From NCBI GenBank assembly GCA_965248905.1, contig CBDFKS010000003.1, forward strand, positions 62,001 to 126,000: 64,000 nucleotides of DNA, written 5' to 3'. Below, piece after piece: positions 1 to 6,581 of the stretch (position 1 is the stretch's first letter; each line of letters begins with the position of its first letter). A program made the position numbers and the translations under genes. The stretch comes from CBDFKS01 sp965248905 (GTDB lineage: Bacteria; Chloroflexota; Dehalococcoidia; Lucifugimonadales; JAGWBF01). The notes below the pieces were generated by a model that had not been told where the DNA came from, searched no databases, and saw only the letters and a program-made list of their open reading frames with translations.

Positions 1-1
1 C

Positions 2-169
2 GAGGAAGGCGTCCGCGTGACTCCGCCTATGACCTTTCAGACAAATTGGATTATTTTGCTTGTATCCTACCTTGCTCTGGGCGCCGTCACTTTAGGCACG
101 GTGATATGGCTGGCTTGGCTCACAGCTAAGCTGGAGGTACAACAGGTGCTTCGTATAGGAGAGGCTTGA
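2..169 (+). CDS. C-terminal end of an ABC transporter permease (FtsX/MacB type), partial
   Basis: An open frame runs from the window edge to a TGA at 167-169 and gives about 55 residues. It holds one strong membrane segment (roughly WIILLVSYLALGAVTLGTVI) followed by a short cytosolic tail ending in VLRIGEA. FtsX-like permeases typically end with a last helix and a tail of the form LRxGE. Two ABC ATPase genes follow on the same strand 45 bases later, which supports a permease of the same export or lipoprotein-release type system. The N-terminus lies outside the window, so the exact subfamily is unknown. Confidence 0.6.
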   Translation, partial: EEGVRVTPPMTFQTNWIILLVSYLALGAVTLGTVIWLAWLTAKLEVQQVLRIGEA

Positions 170-213
170 CCTGTGCTCCTGTGTAGGGTATAGAAGATGC
201 TAGGAAGTGCGCT

Positions 214-1194
214 TTGAAGATTCCCGAGAGATTTCGACTTGGACGAGACCCGATCTCAGAAGATGGGGTAGGACAGTCCCAAGTAAACAGGCCTTACATC
301 GAGTGCAGAGACCTGTTCAAGATATACAAACGGGCAGAGCTTGAAGTCGTCGCTCTACGAGGCATAGACCTGGACGTGGATGCCGGGGAGATGATCGCGA
401 TAGTGGGCACCAGTGGCAGCGGTAAGAGTACCCTGCTCAACATACTGTCCGGCCTTGATCGCCCCTCTGCCGGCCAGGTCCGGGTCGGTGAAAGAGACCT
501 GCTGAATATCTCTGACCGCCAGCTTGTGCTCTATCGGAGGCTGGATGCAGGATTCGTGTGGCAGGCCACCGGCAGAAACCTGGTACCCTATTTGACCGTC
601 CAGGACAACGTCGAGCTTCCCATGGCCCTCGCGGGAGCAGACGCAGCATCCAGGCACAGCCGGAGCCTGGAGCTTCTCGAATCATTGGGCATGGGCAACA
701 GGGCGGGTAGGATGCCACACCAGCTATCGGGAGGAGAGCAACAACGCGTGGCCATCGGAGTGGCGCTGGCTAATCAGCCACCTCTGCTCCTAGCCGACGA
801 GCCCACAGGGGAGCTAGACACTCAAACGGCTGTCCAGGTTTTTGAGCACATGCGACGTATGTGTCACATTTATCACGTCACTGTGGTGATGGTGACCCAC
901 TACGCCAACGTCGCCCAATACGTCGACAGGGTGGTTCATATCCGAGATGGCAGAATCAGCTCCGAGAGCTTTCTCCATCCTACTTTTCAACAGCCGGGCA
1001 ATACCGAACAGGAGGAGTATCTCTCCGTCGACCGTGTGGGGCGTCTCCAGCTGCCCCTCGAGTACGTTGAGAAGCTCCAGCTCGATGGGTTGGCCAAGGC
1101 AGAGATAGTGGATGGCCAGATTACCATCAGGCCCGCACCCAGGGCGCCCAGGTCCGGCGTCGACACCTCACCCGAACCGGAGAAAGAACAGTGA
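214..1194 (+). CDS. ABC transporter ATP-binding protein with AbrB-like C-terminal extension
   Basis: This is a nucleotide-binding subunit that would power the permease encoded just upstream. Walker A is GTSGSGKST (65-73), the signature is LSGGEQQRV (171-179) and Walker B is LLLADEPTGELD (191-202), with the switch His in VTHY. The ATPase domain ends near residue 250. Residues about 271-307 (VDRVGRLQLPLEYVEKLQL, then EIVDGQITIRP) look like a SpoVT/AbrB-type swapped-hairpin unit, which is not usual for the LolD/MacB group. The start is TTG at 214; no later in-frame Met precedes the domain. The stop overlaps the next ATPase gene by four bases (GTGA), so the two are probably translated together. 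The substrate is unknown. Confidence 0.85.
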   Translation: MKIPERFRLGRDPISEDGVGQSQVNRPYIECRDLFKIYKRAELEVVALRGIDLDVDAGEMIAIVGTSGSGKSTLLNILSGLDRPSAGQVRVGERDLLNISDRQLVLYRRLDAGFVWQATGRNLVPYLTVQDNVELPMALAGADAASRHSRSLELLESLGMGNRAGRMPHQLSGGEQQRVAIGVALANQPPLLLADEPTGELDTQTAVQVFEHMRRMCHIYHVTVVMVTHYANVAQYVDRVVHIRDGRISSESFLHPTFQQPGNTEQEEYLSVDRVGRLQLPLEYVEKLQLDGLAKAEIVDGQITIRPAPRAPRSGVDTSPEPEKEQ

Positions 1195-1970
1195 GGGCCC
1201 CAAACTGGCTCAGAGGGATTAGAGCGCCTCTGGTTGAGCCCGCAGCGACCGGAGCGACTAAACCACCGATAATCTCTACCCAAGACGTTACGAGGGTCTT
1301 CGGGTCCGGAGAAAGAGAGGTCACCGCCGTAAACGGGGTGACCCTGGATATTTTCTCCGGCCAGTTCGTCGCCATCATTGGGCGTTCAGGGTCGGGCAAG
1401 ACCTCTCTACTCAACCTCATGGCCGGGCTGGACCAGCCCACTACAGGTAATGTTATTTTCGAAGGCCGTGAAATGACCGCCCTCTCAGACGCCGACTTGG
1501 TGGACCTACGCCGCCGGAAGATCGGCTTCGTCTTTCAGTCTTTCGGCCTTATGCCTCTTCTCTCAGCCTTTGAAAACGTGGAGCTCCCACTGCATATCAA
1601 CGGTGTGCCTTGGCGAGAACGTCGCAGGCGCGCCCTGGAAGCCTTGGAGCTGGTGGGCCTTGGCCCGAGGTCGCGGCACCGGCCCTACGAGCTTTCAGGA
1701 GGCGAGCAGCAGAGGGTAGCCATTGCCCGTGCCTTGGTACGTGATCCCGATGTGGTCTTTGCGGATGAGCCGACGGGAGAGCTGGACACCGCAACCGCCA
1801 TATCAATCTCCACCATACTGAGAGACATAGCGTTATACAGGGGGGTTACTGTAGTGGTGGCCGCTCACGACATGACCCTTGCGGGCATGGCCGACAGAAT
1901 AATAGAGCTACGAGACGGCGTTTTGATTAAATCCGACGAAGGCCCTGGCCCCTCCCCTACATCAGCGTAA
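1191..1970 (+). CDS. ABC transporter ATP-binding protein (LolD/MacB-like)
   Basis: Second ATPase of the operon, 259 residues, with Walker A GRSGSGKTS, signature LSGGEQQRVAIARAL, Walker B VVFADEPTGELD and switch-region AAHD. It is a plain single-domain ATPase without the C-terminal extension of its neighbour. The GTG start overlaps the TGA of the upstream ATPase (GTGA), so translational coupling is likely. Two different ATPases beside one permease tail suggest either a heterodimeric ATPase or two permeases encoded upstream of the window. The LolD/MacB/FtsE relationship is inferred from the motifs and from the FtsX-like tail upstream; what is exported cannot be read from the sequence. Confidence 0.85.
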   Translation: MRAPNWLRGIRAPLVEPAATGATKPPIISTQDVTRVFGSGEREVTAVNGVTLDIFSGQFVAIIGRSGSGKTSLLNLMAGLDQPTTGNVIFEGREMTALSDADLVDLRRRKIGFVFQSFGLMPLLSAFENVELPLHINGVPWRERRRRALEALELVGLGPRSRHRPYELSGGEQQRVAIARALVRDPDVVFADEPTGELDTATAISISTILRDIALYRGVTVVVAAHDMTLAGMADRIIELRDGVLIKSDEGPGPSPTSA

Positions 1971-2050
1971 CGACTGAAACCCCAAGGCCTCAGCTTCCTG
2001 TTGCCTAGTACTCGGTCGACCTTAGATCGATGCACAGTTTCACCCCCAAT

Positions 2051-3286
2051 CTAACTCTCCCCCATCGAGGGCTCACTGGGGTAGGCATTTGAAATTATGA
2101 GCTTTGGGAACCGGTTTATGGTAGGTAATTTGCAAACCAGGAGTGGGTTTGGCCAAGGTTCAGGTATGAGCCACAGGCGAAGCCAAGGCCTACCCTGGAG
2201 CAGTTGCCGAGTCATACAGCATATGCCCTTCTTTATCACGCTATCCTTTCGGGGTCCAGAACAGCTAGGAAGTGGATGAGGGCTTCTGACTCTCTGGGGA
2301 GGTACTCCAAGAGAAATAGCGTCTTCTGCTCTGGTCCCATAGGCCGTGGCCCACAGGGTAGCCACCGCCAGAACGAGCCAGTACCGGGCCACTCGGTCCG
2401 GGTCAGTCCGTCGAGTGCGTTGCCATTGCCAACCCACACTCTTGAGAGCGCGAAAACCCAACTCGATCCAGAAGCGCAACCCATACCAGCATACCCCCAC
2501 ATCCTCGGGAGGCAAGTCGGTAATCACTATCCAGGGTTCCTTCTGGCCTTTATCCCAAACCACCACCAAAGTACCGAAGCGGTGGCGCTTGGGATTATAA
2601 AAGGCACTGCCCCTTCCTACCCAGGCGTGGCCTGGTCCGGGAATCAGCGTCCTGGCTTGCCGGCGTTGCACCTGCAACGGTTGAAAGCTGGTGTTGTTTT
2701 TTACCCGCATCAGTGGATGCCATCCCAAGGCCCGTATTTGCTTCCAAAGGCGGGGGCTCCACAAGCCCCGGTCAGTCATCACCAGCACCTCCATGCTTTT
2801 GGACACTTCGGGAGCAAGCAGTTGCAAAAGCCGGAGGATTTCGGGAATCCAAGCCCCCGACCTGTTAGCAGGGAGTATGGTCCAGGCAATGGGAATGGCG
2901 CTACCCCGGTACAGCACGCTTACTACCAGGGCGACCACGCGGTCTTGGTGGGCTGTTGCGTCGACGGCCAAGGCCAGTTGTTGACCTTTCCACAAAGACA
3001 GCAGCCAGCGGAGCAAAGGCGCAAAACAGAGGGTTACATCCAACTGGATGTTGCAGGGAGTGGCCTTCTCCGAACCATCCCGAAGGAACTCTCTAAGGTA
3101 TTGTCGCAGAGCATGGAAGGTGGCGATGGAGGATAGAGCATCAATCACCGCGCTTTGGCAAGCACTCTTAGCCATGATTGCCCCATACACCCATAGCGCC
3201 AATCCACGTATTTGGCTGGATCTTAGGTCAGGAAAATACTGTTCAGTTGAACGTAGCAAGTGGTACCATTCTCTCGGAAAGCGCAT
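2051..3286 (-). CDS. IS4-family DDE transposase, copy 1, C-terminus frameshifted
   Basis: The 411-residue frame carries the DDE core of IS4 transposases: D109 (AVDATAHQD), D172 (VMTDRGLWS) and E275. E275 lies in YGLRFWIELGFRALK, a perfect Y(2)R(3)E(6)K signature (Y268, R271, E275, K282). It is identical to the copy at 62729-63943 up to the residues WPNPL near the C-terminus. There this copy lacks one G (CCAGGAG at about 2137-2143 against CCAGGGAG in copy 2) and switches frame. The shifted tail reads through the inverted repeat and stops outside the element, while copy 2 stops inside its repeat as normal transposases do. Copy 1 is therefore the mutated one. The lost tail is beyond the catalytic core, so residual activity is possible. 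Confidence 0.85.
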   Translation of the reverse strand: MRFPREWYHLLRSTEQYFPDLRSSQIRGLALWVYGAIMAKSACQSAVIDALSSIATFHALRQYLREFLRDGSEKATPCNIQLDVTLCFAPLLRWLLSLWKGQQLALAVDATAHQDRVVALVVSVLYRGSAIPIAWTILPANRSGAWIPEILRLLQLLAPEVSKSMEVLVMTDRGLWSPRLWKQIRALGWHPLMRVKNNTSFQPLQVQRRQARTLIPGPGHAWVGRGSAFYNPKRHRFGTLVVVWDKGQKEPWIVITDLPPEDVGVCWYGLRFWIELGFRALKSVGWQWQRTRRTDPDRVARYWLVLAVATLWATAYGTRAEDAISLGVPPQRVRSPHPLPSCSGPRKDSVIKKGICCMTRQLLQGRPWLRLWLIPEPWPNPLLVCKLPTINRFPKLIISNAYPSEPSMGES

Positions 3287-3397
3287 GAGTCACCTCCCCA
3301 CATCCCAGTTGAGTGATACTTCTAGGATGACGGGAAAGCTCGGCGCTTTCCTAGCTGTTTTTAAACAAGTTTTAGGATATGCCTACCCCAGTGAGCC
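2070..3397 (-). mobile_element. IS4-family insertion sequence, copy 1 (1328 bp)
   Basis: Perfect 19-bp terminal inverted repeats, GGCTCACTGGGGTAGGCAT at 2070-2088 and its complement at 3379-3397, enclose one transposase gene. The flanks are CATCGAG (2063-2069) and CATCAAG (3398-3404), read here as a 7-bp target duplication with one later change. A second copy starts at 62726 with the same end and the same CATCAAG flank. Both copies sit inside the same kind of C-rich palindrome. Confidence 0.85.
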
Positions 3398-3634
3398 CAT
3401 CAAGGGGGAGAGGACAAGTCCCTTCCCTCTTGATGGGGGAAGGCTAGGATGGGGGTGAAGGGCACCTTCAAATCTAGGTTGAATGAGTACTAGCTTTCCG
3501 CTCTAGAAGAACCTCTACCACTAGACCGCATCATTAACTCGAGTCCGGGTAGATACACGCCCCCGACTGGTACTAGTCGTCGCTGCTCTCATCCTCGCTG
3601 GCAGGTTTGCCGAAGTTCTTTGCACCGTGGCCGA

Positions 3635-3744
3635 GGCCATGTCCTGCACGGTAGTCATGTTGTTGTCATCCGGGTCGGTGAAGATGCCGGGCCATGTCCT
3701 GCACGGTAGTCATGTTGTTGTCATCCGGGTCGGTGAAGATGCCG
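3635..3744. repeat. 55-bp perfect tandem duplication
   Basis: Two adjacent 55-base units (3635-3689 and 3690-3744) are identical, beginning GGCCATGTCCTGCACGGTAG. They lie inside the 3' end of the secreted-protein gene on the minus strand. Because 55 is not a multiple of three, the second unit is read in another frame and supplies the TGA stop at 3666-3668. Confidence 0.95.
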
Positions 3745-4637
3745 GGACGCGGCGGCTGGTTCAAGCCACTCTGGAACAGCCGCATATCATCGGAATCAAT
3801 GTCTTCATCCGCATCGGCATCTCCGGCGTCCAGCTGGGCATCTCCAAGATCGACTGGGTTGCCAGATGTCCCGACTACGAAGCTGATGGTCTCAGGCAGC
3901 CAGCCGGAGTGGGTAGCTCGTAGTTCGTAGTTACCAGGCTCAAGATCAAACATGTACCCACCATCCGAAGACGTAACCACCGGCGGGCCTTGTTGTACTC
4001 CGTCACGGAACAGTATCAGTTCAGTGCCTGCATGGTTGTCGGCACCACGGGCCTGGAGAAGTACACGCCCATCCACCTCAGACGTGGTAGGCCCTACGTC
4101 TACGATCCGGAAGGTGTCCGTATTAGACTCGAAGGCGGGAACGTTCGTGTCATCCGTAAAGAGTGCGAATCTGGCCTGGTAGTCTCCCGCGTCCATATTA
4201 GTGGAATCGATTATTACCCGGTACTTGAACTGGGACGGCCCAACGTCGTAGCCATACCCGTAGCCGTAGCCGTATCCATACCCATAACTGTAGCCATAAT
4301 TATACCCGTTGTCGGTTTGGGAAAGCAGAATTACATCCTTAATCTGAGGGGATTTACTCTTTAGTTTCCCAAACAGCAGGAAATTAGCCTGGATAGATGT
4401 CGGGCCGGTGGCGAGGAATTCGAGTTCTTGTATGCTAAGGTTTTCCCTGAAAGTGAGGGTCATATCGCAAAAGAACTCGTCACCACGCTGAACGGTAGCC
4501 TCTGGGCAATCAAGCTCTAGGGTGACCGCCGAGGCACGCCCAAGCAACAAAAATGGAGCGACAATCGCTGCCGTTAAGGCCAGCGAAATAAGGAACCTGA
4601 GATGTATGCCACTGCGTAGCGTGGTCGGCAGATTCAA
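3666..4637 (-). CDS. Secreted protein with Gly-Tyr repeat, carboxypeptidase-regulatory-like and dockerin-like regions; 3' end altered
   Basis: The 323-residue product starts with a signal peptide (hydrophobic core about 14-33, likely cleavage after GRASA). Residues 111-130 are a run of Gly-Tyr dipeptides. Residues about 190-255 resemble a carboxypeptidase-regulatory-like or Cna-B-like beta sandwich (VDGRVLLQARG, then GGYMFDLEPGNYELRATHSG). After about 270 come two Asp-rich calcium-loop segments (GDADADEDIDSDD and FTDPDDNNMTTVQDM) that look like a dockerin pair. The frame ends at a TGA created by a 55-bp tandem duplication. Past that TGA the same frame continues to a second stop at 3573-3575 with a His/Gly and acidic tail, so the original protein was probably somewhat longer. 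It is presumably exported and surface-associated; no partner is visible. Confidence 0.6.
   Translation of the reverse strand: MNLPTTLRSGIHLRFLISLALTAAIVAPFLLLGRASAVTLELDCPEATVQRGDEFFCDMTLTFRENLSIQELEFLATGPTSIQANFLLFGKLKSKSPQIKDVILLSQTDNGYNYGYSYGYGYGYGYGYGYDVGPSQFKYRVIIDSTNMDAGDYQARFALFTDDTNVPAFESNTDTFRIVDVGPTTSEVDGRVLLQARGADNHAGTELILFRDGVQQGPPVVTSSDGGYMFDLEPGNYELRATHSGWLPETISFVVGTSGNPVDLGDAQLDAGDADADEDIDSDDMRLFQSGLNQPPRPGIFTDPDDNNMTTVQDMARHLHRPG
4248..4307 (-). repeat. Gly-Tyr codon repeat inside the secreted-protein gene
   Basis: Twenty codons encode GYNYGYSYGYGYGYGYGYGY. The DNA repeats are a degenerate 6-mer (TAGCCG, TACCCG, TATCCA on the plus strand), so the array is likely to vary in length by slippage in 6-bp steps that keep the frame. 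Confidence 0.9.
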
Positions 4638-4862
4638 CGTGGATTCCTTATATCATATCTGAAACATCTGCGAGGTTTACCTTTGCCGGGTGGCTAGATG
4701 AAGTTCCAGCTCAAGCTATGGCCGTCTGAGGTGTCTTTGAAGTTGGAAAGCTCTTTTATAGGCTTATCTAAGACCTCATCCTCGACTTGGCATGTAATCA
4801 GGGGTACAAAGAGGCACGCAGATTAGTTCACGCACGCTCTAAATACAACCTAGGGCACCAAC

Positions 4863-6038
4863 GTGCCCTTATGAACTCGTTCATAATGATGGGTGACAGT
4901 TAGAATAGAGTCATTATGAAGATAGTAGGAGCGAGAAAATCGGGGTCCAAAGTCATAAGCAGAGTCCAGGAGATTAGCAGGTCTGCGAAGGCAAGATTGA
5001 AGTGGATGGATTACTACCGAGCGCATGAGAACAACGCTTCTCTGACTTGCCGGTACTTCGGGATCAGCCGTCAGACCTTCTATCGATGGAAGCGACGGTA
5101 CAATCCCAGGGATCTGAGGAGCTTGGAAGAGAGGAGTCACAGGCCTAGGTGCCTACGGCAGCCCACCTGGTCCCGGAAACTGGCTCTAGCGGTGTTGCAC
5201 CTAAGGGAGCAGTATCCCAGGTGGGGAAAAGACAAGCTGGTAGTGCTACTGAGGCAGAGGGGGTGGCAGGTATCCACCTCCATGGTGGGACGGATCTTGG
5301 CCCAGCTGAAGCTGCGTGGGGTGCTCAAGGAGCTTCCTAGGACAGGCATCTCTACCCGCAAGAGGCGATGGCAGCGTCCCTATGCCGTCCGTAAGCCCAA
5401 AGGGTATGAGATAAAGAGGCCGGGAGATGTAGTTCAGGTAGACACTCTGGATGTAAGACCTCTACCAGGCGTGGTTCTCAAACACTTCACGGCCCGTGAT
5501 ATGGTCTCTCGATGGGACGTGGTAGAAGCTCACACCAGAGCTACTGCCACCACAGCGGCAGGCTTCTTGGAGCGCTTACTGCAGAGGATGCCCTTTCCTG
5601 TGAGAGCTATACAGGTGGACGGAGGCTCAGAGTACCAGGCAGCCTTTGAGGAGTCCTGTGAGCAACGAGGACTTAAACTATTCGTTCTTCCACCTCGCTC
5701 CCCCAAGCTTAACGGCTGTGTAGAGCGGGCACAGCGTACCCACACCGAGGAGTTCTATGAAGTCACTAATTTCTCTCTAGATGTGGCCTCCCTGAACCGG
5801 GAGCTTCTGGCTTGGGAGAATATCTATAACACCATTCGCCCTCACCAAGCCCTGGGCTATCTTACTCCTCTCGCCTTCTGGAAGCGCTGGCAGGAAGAAC
5901 ACCCACCTGACAAAGAAAACGGAACGCCGGACAAAGTGCCCGACATTCCGTCTCCCTCTGACATTCCTAGTGTACCACACACTACCCTAAAGGAGGTCAA
6001 GTGTCACCAATCTACTGGACGAGTACACCTTATTGCAC
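4863..6038 (+). mobile_element. IS481-like insertion sequence (ends approximate)
   Basis: One IS481-type transposase gene is flanked by imperfect inverted sequences. GATGGGTGACAGTT (4888-4901) matches the complement of AAGTGTCACCAATC (5999-6012) at most positions. Weaker similarity continues outwards through ACTCGT to GTGC near 4864 and GCAC near 6035. No clear target duplication is seen, so the outer limits are estimates. Confidence 0.55.
4880..4920 (+). promoter_or_regulatory. Inverted repeat overlapping the transposase start codon
   Basis: TTCATAATGA (4880-4889) and TCATTATGAA (4911-4920) are perfect 10-bp complements, and the right arm contains the ATG at 4916. In an mRNA that starts upstream of 4880 the hairpin would hide the start codon. 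In other IS elements such hairpins limit transposase made by read-through transcription; that role is inferred here. Confidence 0.5.
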
Positions 6039-6145
6039 ATTATATGAGAATAGCCTATAATGTCAAGGTAACTGCCTTCCTGAGCAGTAGGGTGAACGCC
6101 CCTCAAACCGGCTCACGGCTCCTCCATCTATCTTTTCAGGCGTGA
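4916..6145 (+). CDS. IS481-family DDE transposase with read-through C-terminal tail
   Basis: N-terminal helix-turn-helix (about 40-65, FGISRQTFYRWKRRY), then a retroviral-integrase-like catalytic domain with Asp in VVQVDTLDV, Asp in IQVDGGSEYQAAF and the catalytic Glu in PPRSPKLNGCVERAQRTH. It closes with the usual PHQALGYLTPLAFW. IS481 transposases normally end about 20-40 residues after that motif. Here the frame continues for about 60 more residues, through the putative right inverted repeat and beyond, so the last part is probably not functional sequence. The ATG at 4916 lies inside a hairpin arm. It is a single copy in this window. Confidence 0.85.
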   Translation: MKIVGARKSGSKVISRVQEISRSAKARLKWMDYYRAHENNASLTCRYFGISRQTFYRWKRRYNPRDLRSLEERSHRPRCLRQPTWSRKLALAVLHLREQYPRWGKDKLVVLLRQRGWQVSTSMVGRILAQLKLRGVLKELPRTGISTRKRRWQRPYAVRKPKGYEIKRPGDVVQVDTLDVRPLPGVVLKHFTARDMVSRWDVVEAHTRATATTAAGFLERLLQRMPFPVRAIQVDGGSEYQAAFEESCEQRGLKLFVLPPRSPKLNGCVERAQRTHTEEFYEVTNFSLDVASLNRELLAWENIYNTIRPHQALGYLTPLAFWKRWQEEHPPDKENGTPDKVPDIPSPSDIPSVPHTTLKEVKCHQSTGRVHLIAHYMRIAYNVKVTAFLSSRVNAPQTGSRLLHLSFQA

Positions 6146-6399
6146 TTGCAGCCTGGCGTGGCTTGACAAGAAATAGGCACAGTCGTACAATCCCAATAGC
6201 GGGACATATCTCCACAAGGGTGTTAGAGCCGTTTAGCAAGACCCTTTCCAGGCAAGCCCTCATCATAGAGCCGATACTAGGTCAAGCCACTTAGCCTGCG
6301 ATGGTCTAAGCACCCCAATTAAGCCGAGCTTCACAAATATTCAACATTCACACAAAGGTCGGGGGGATCGGTCTCTTACACACTGTATCTCCACATAAA
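6146..6399. other. Non-coding stretch between the IS481-like element and the glycan cluster
   Basis: No convincing gene or repeat is seen. This stretch should hold the promoter for the structured leader at 6400-6491, but I cannot pick out boxes with confidence. Confidence 0.4.
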
Positions 6400-6437
6400 G
6401 CATCACGAAAGAGGTTGTCGTGATGCCGGGAAACCTC
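6400..6437 (+). promoter_or_regulatory. Candidate structured 5' leader RNA with an H-type pseudoknot
   Basis: GCATCACGA (6400-6408) pairs perfectly with TCGTGATGC (6418-6426). The loop between them contains GAGGTT (6411-6416), which is complementary to AACCTC just downstream (6432-6437), so a two-stem pseudoknot can form. A competing pairing is AACCT with AGGTT at 6452-6456. A rho-independent terminator follows at 6464-6491 and the glycosyltransferase gene starts at 6582. This is the layout of a ligand- or protein-controlled transcription switch. I do not recognise it as a named riboswitch class. Confidence 0.45.
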
Positions 6438-6463
6438 GATGTACAAACTGCAGGTTATCAAAT

Positions 6464-6491
6464 GGAGGGGGGCATCCGTGCCCTCCTTTTT
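6464..6491 (+). terminator. Rho-independent terminator in front of the glycan cluster
   Basis: GGAGGG (6464-6469) and CCCTCC (6481-6486) form a stem with an 11-base loop, followed at once by TTTTT. It lies upstream of the first cluster gene and right after a possible pseudoknot, so it may act as an attenuator. Confidence 0.7.
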
Positions 6492-6581
6492 CATAGAAAA
6501 AGGCTGCCGGAATCGATATCAGTATCTAGAGCTGTGATGCGGCTATGGTAAGACTTAAGTGGAATAAATAGCTGAGCTCTT

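Larger units (their letters stand above)
2005..3493. repeat. MITE-like palindromic element, copy 1, split by an IS4-family insertion
   Basis: The outer ends are related inverted repeats: CTAGTACTCGGTCGACCTTAGAT at the left (2005-2027) and its imperfect complement at 3472-3493. Inside each end lie the halves of a palindrome of the type TTTCACCCCCA / TGGGGGTGAA. The intact relative at 17498-17641 is only 144 bases long, so the 1.3 kb in the middle here is the inserted IS element. It has no coding capacity of its own. Class is inferred as MITE-like from the terminal repeats and small size. Confidence 0.6.

Noticed and set aside
2204..3136. Long plus-strand open frame of 310 codons opposite the IS4 transposase (and its twin at 62753-63793)
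   Set aside because: It is the complement of a gene with clear catalytic motifs, has no ribosome site and reads as low-information sequence.
3666..3668. In-frame TGA in the secreted protein as another selenocysteine codon
   Set aside because: It lies in the shifted second unit of a 55-bp duplication, has no Cys-like context and no hairpin downstream.
4248..4307. Short tandem array as a CRISPR
   Set aside because: 6-bp coding repeats without spacers; no array with 25-40-bp repeats and unique spacers was found anywhere in the window.
4916..4918. IS481-like hairpin as an operator for a host regulator
   Set aside because: The arms fit an mRNA hairpin over the start codon better, and no regulator gene is near.
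6400..6491. Leader as a c-di-GMP, preQ1 or fluoride riboswitch
   Set aside because: The known core sequences of these classes are not present; only the general pseudoknot-terminator layout is similar.
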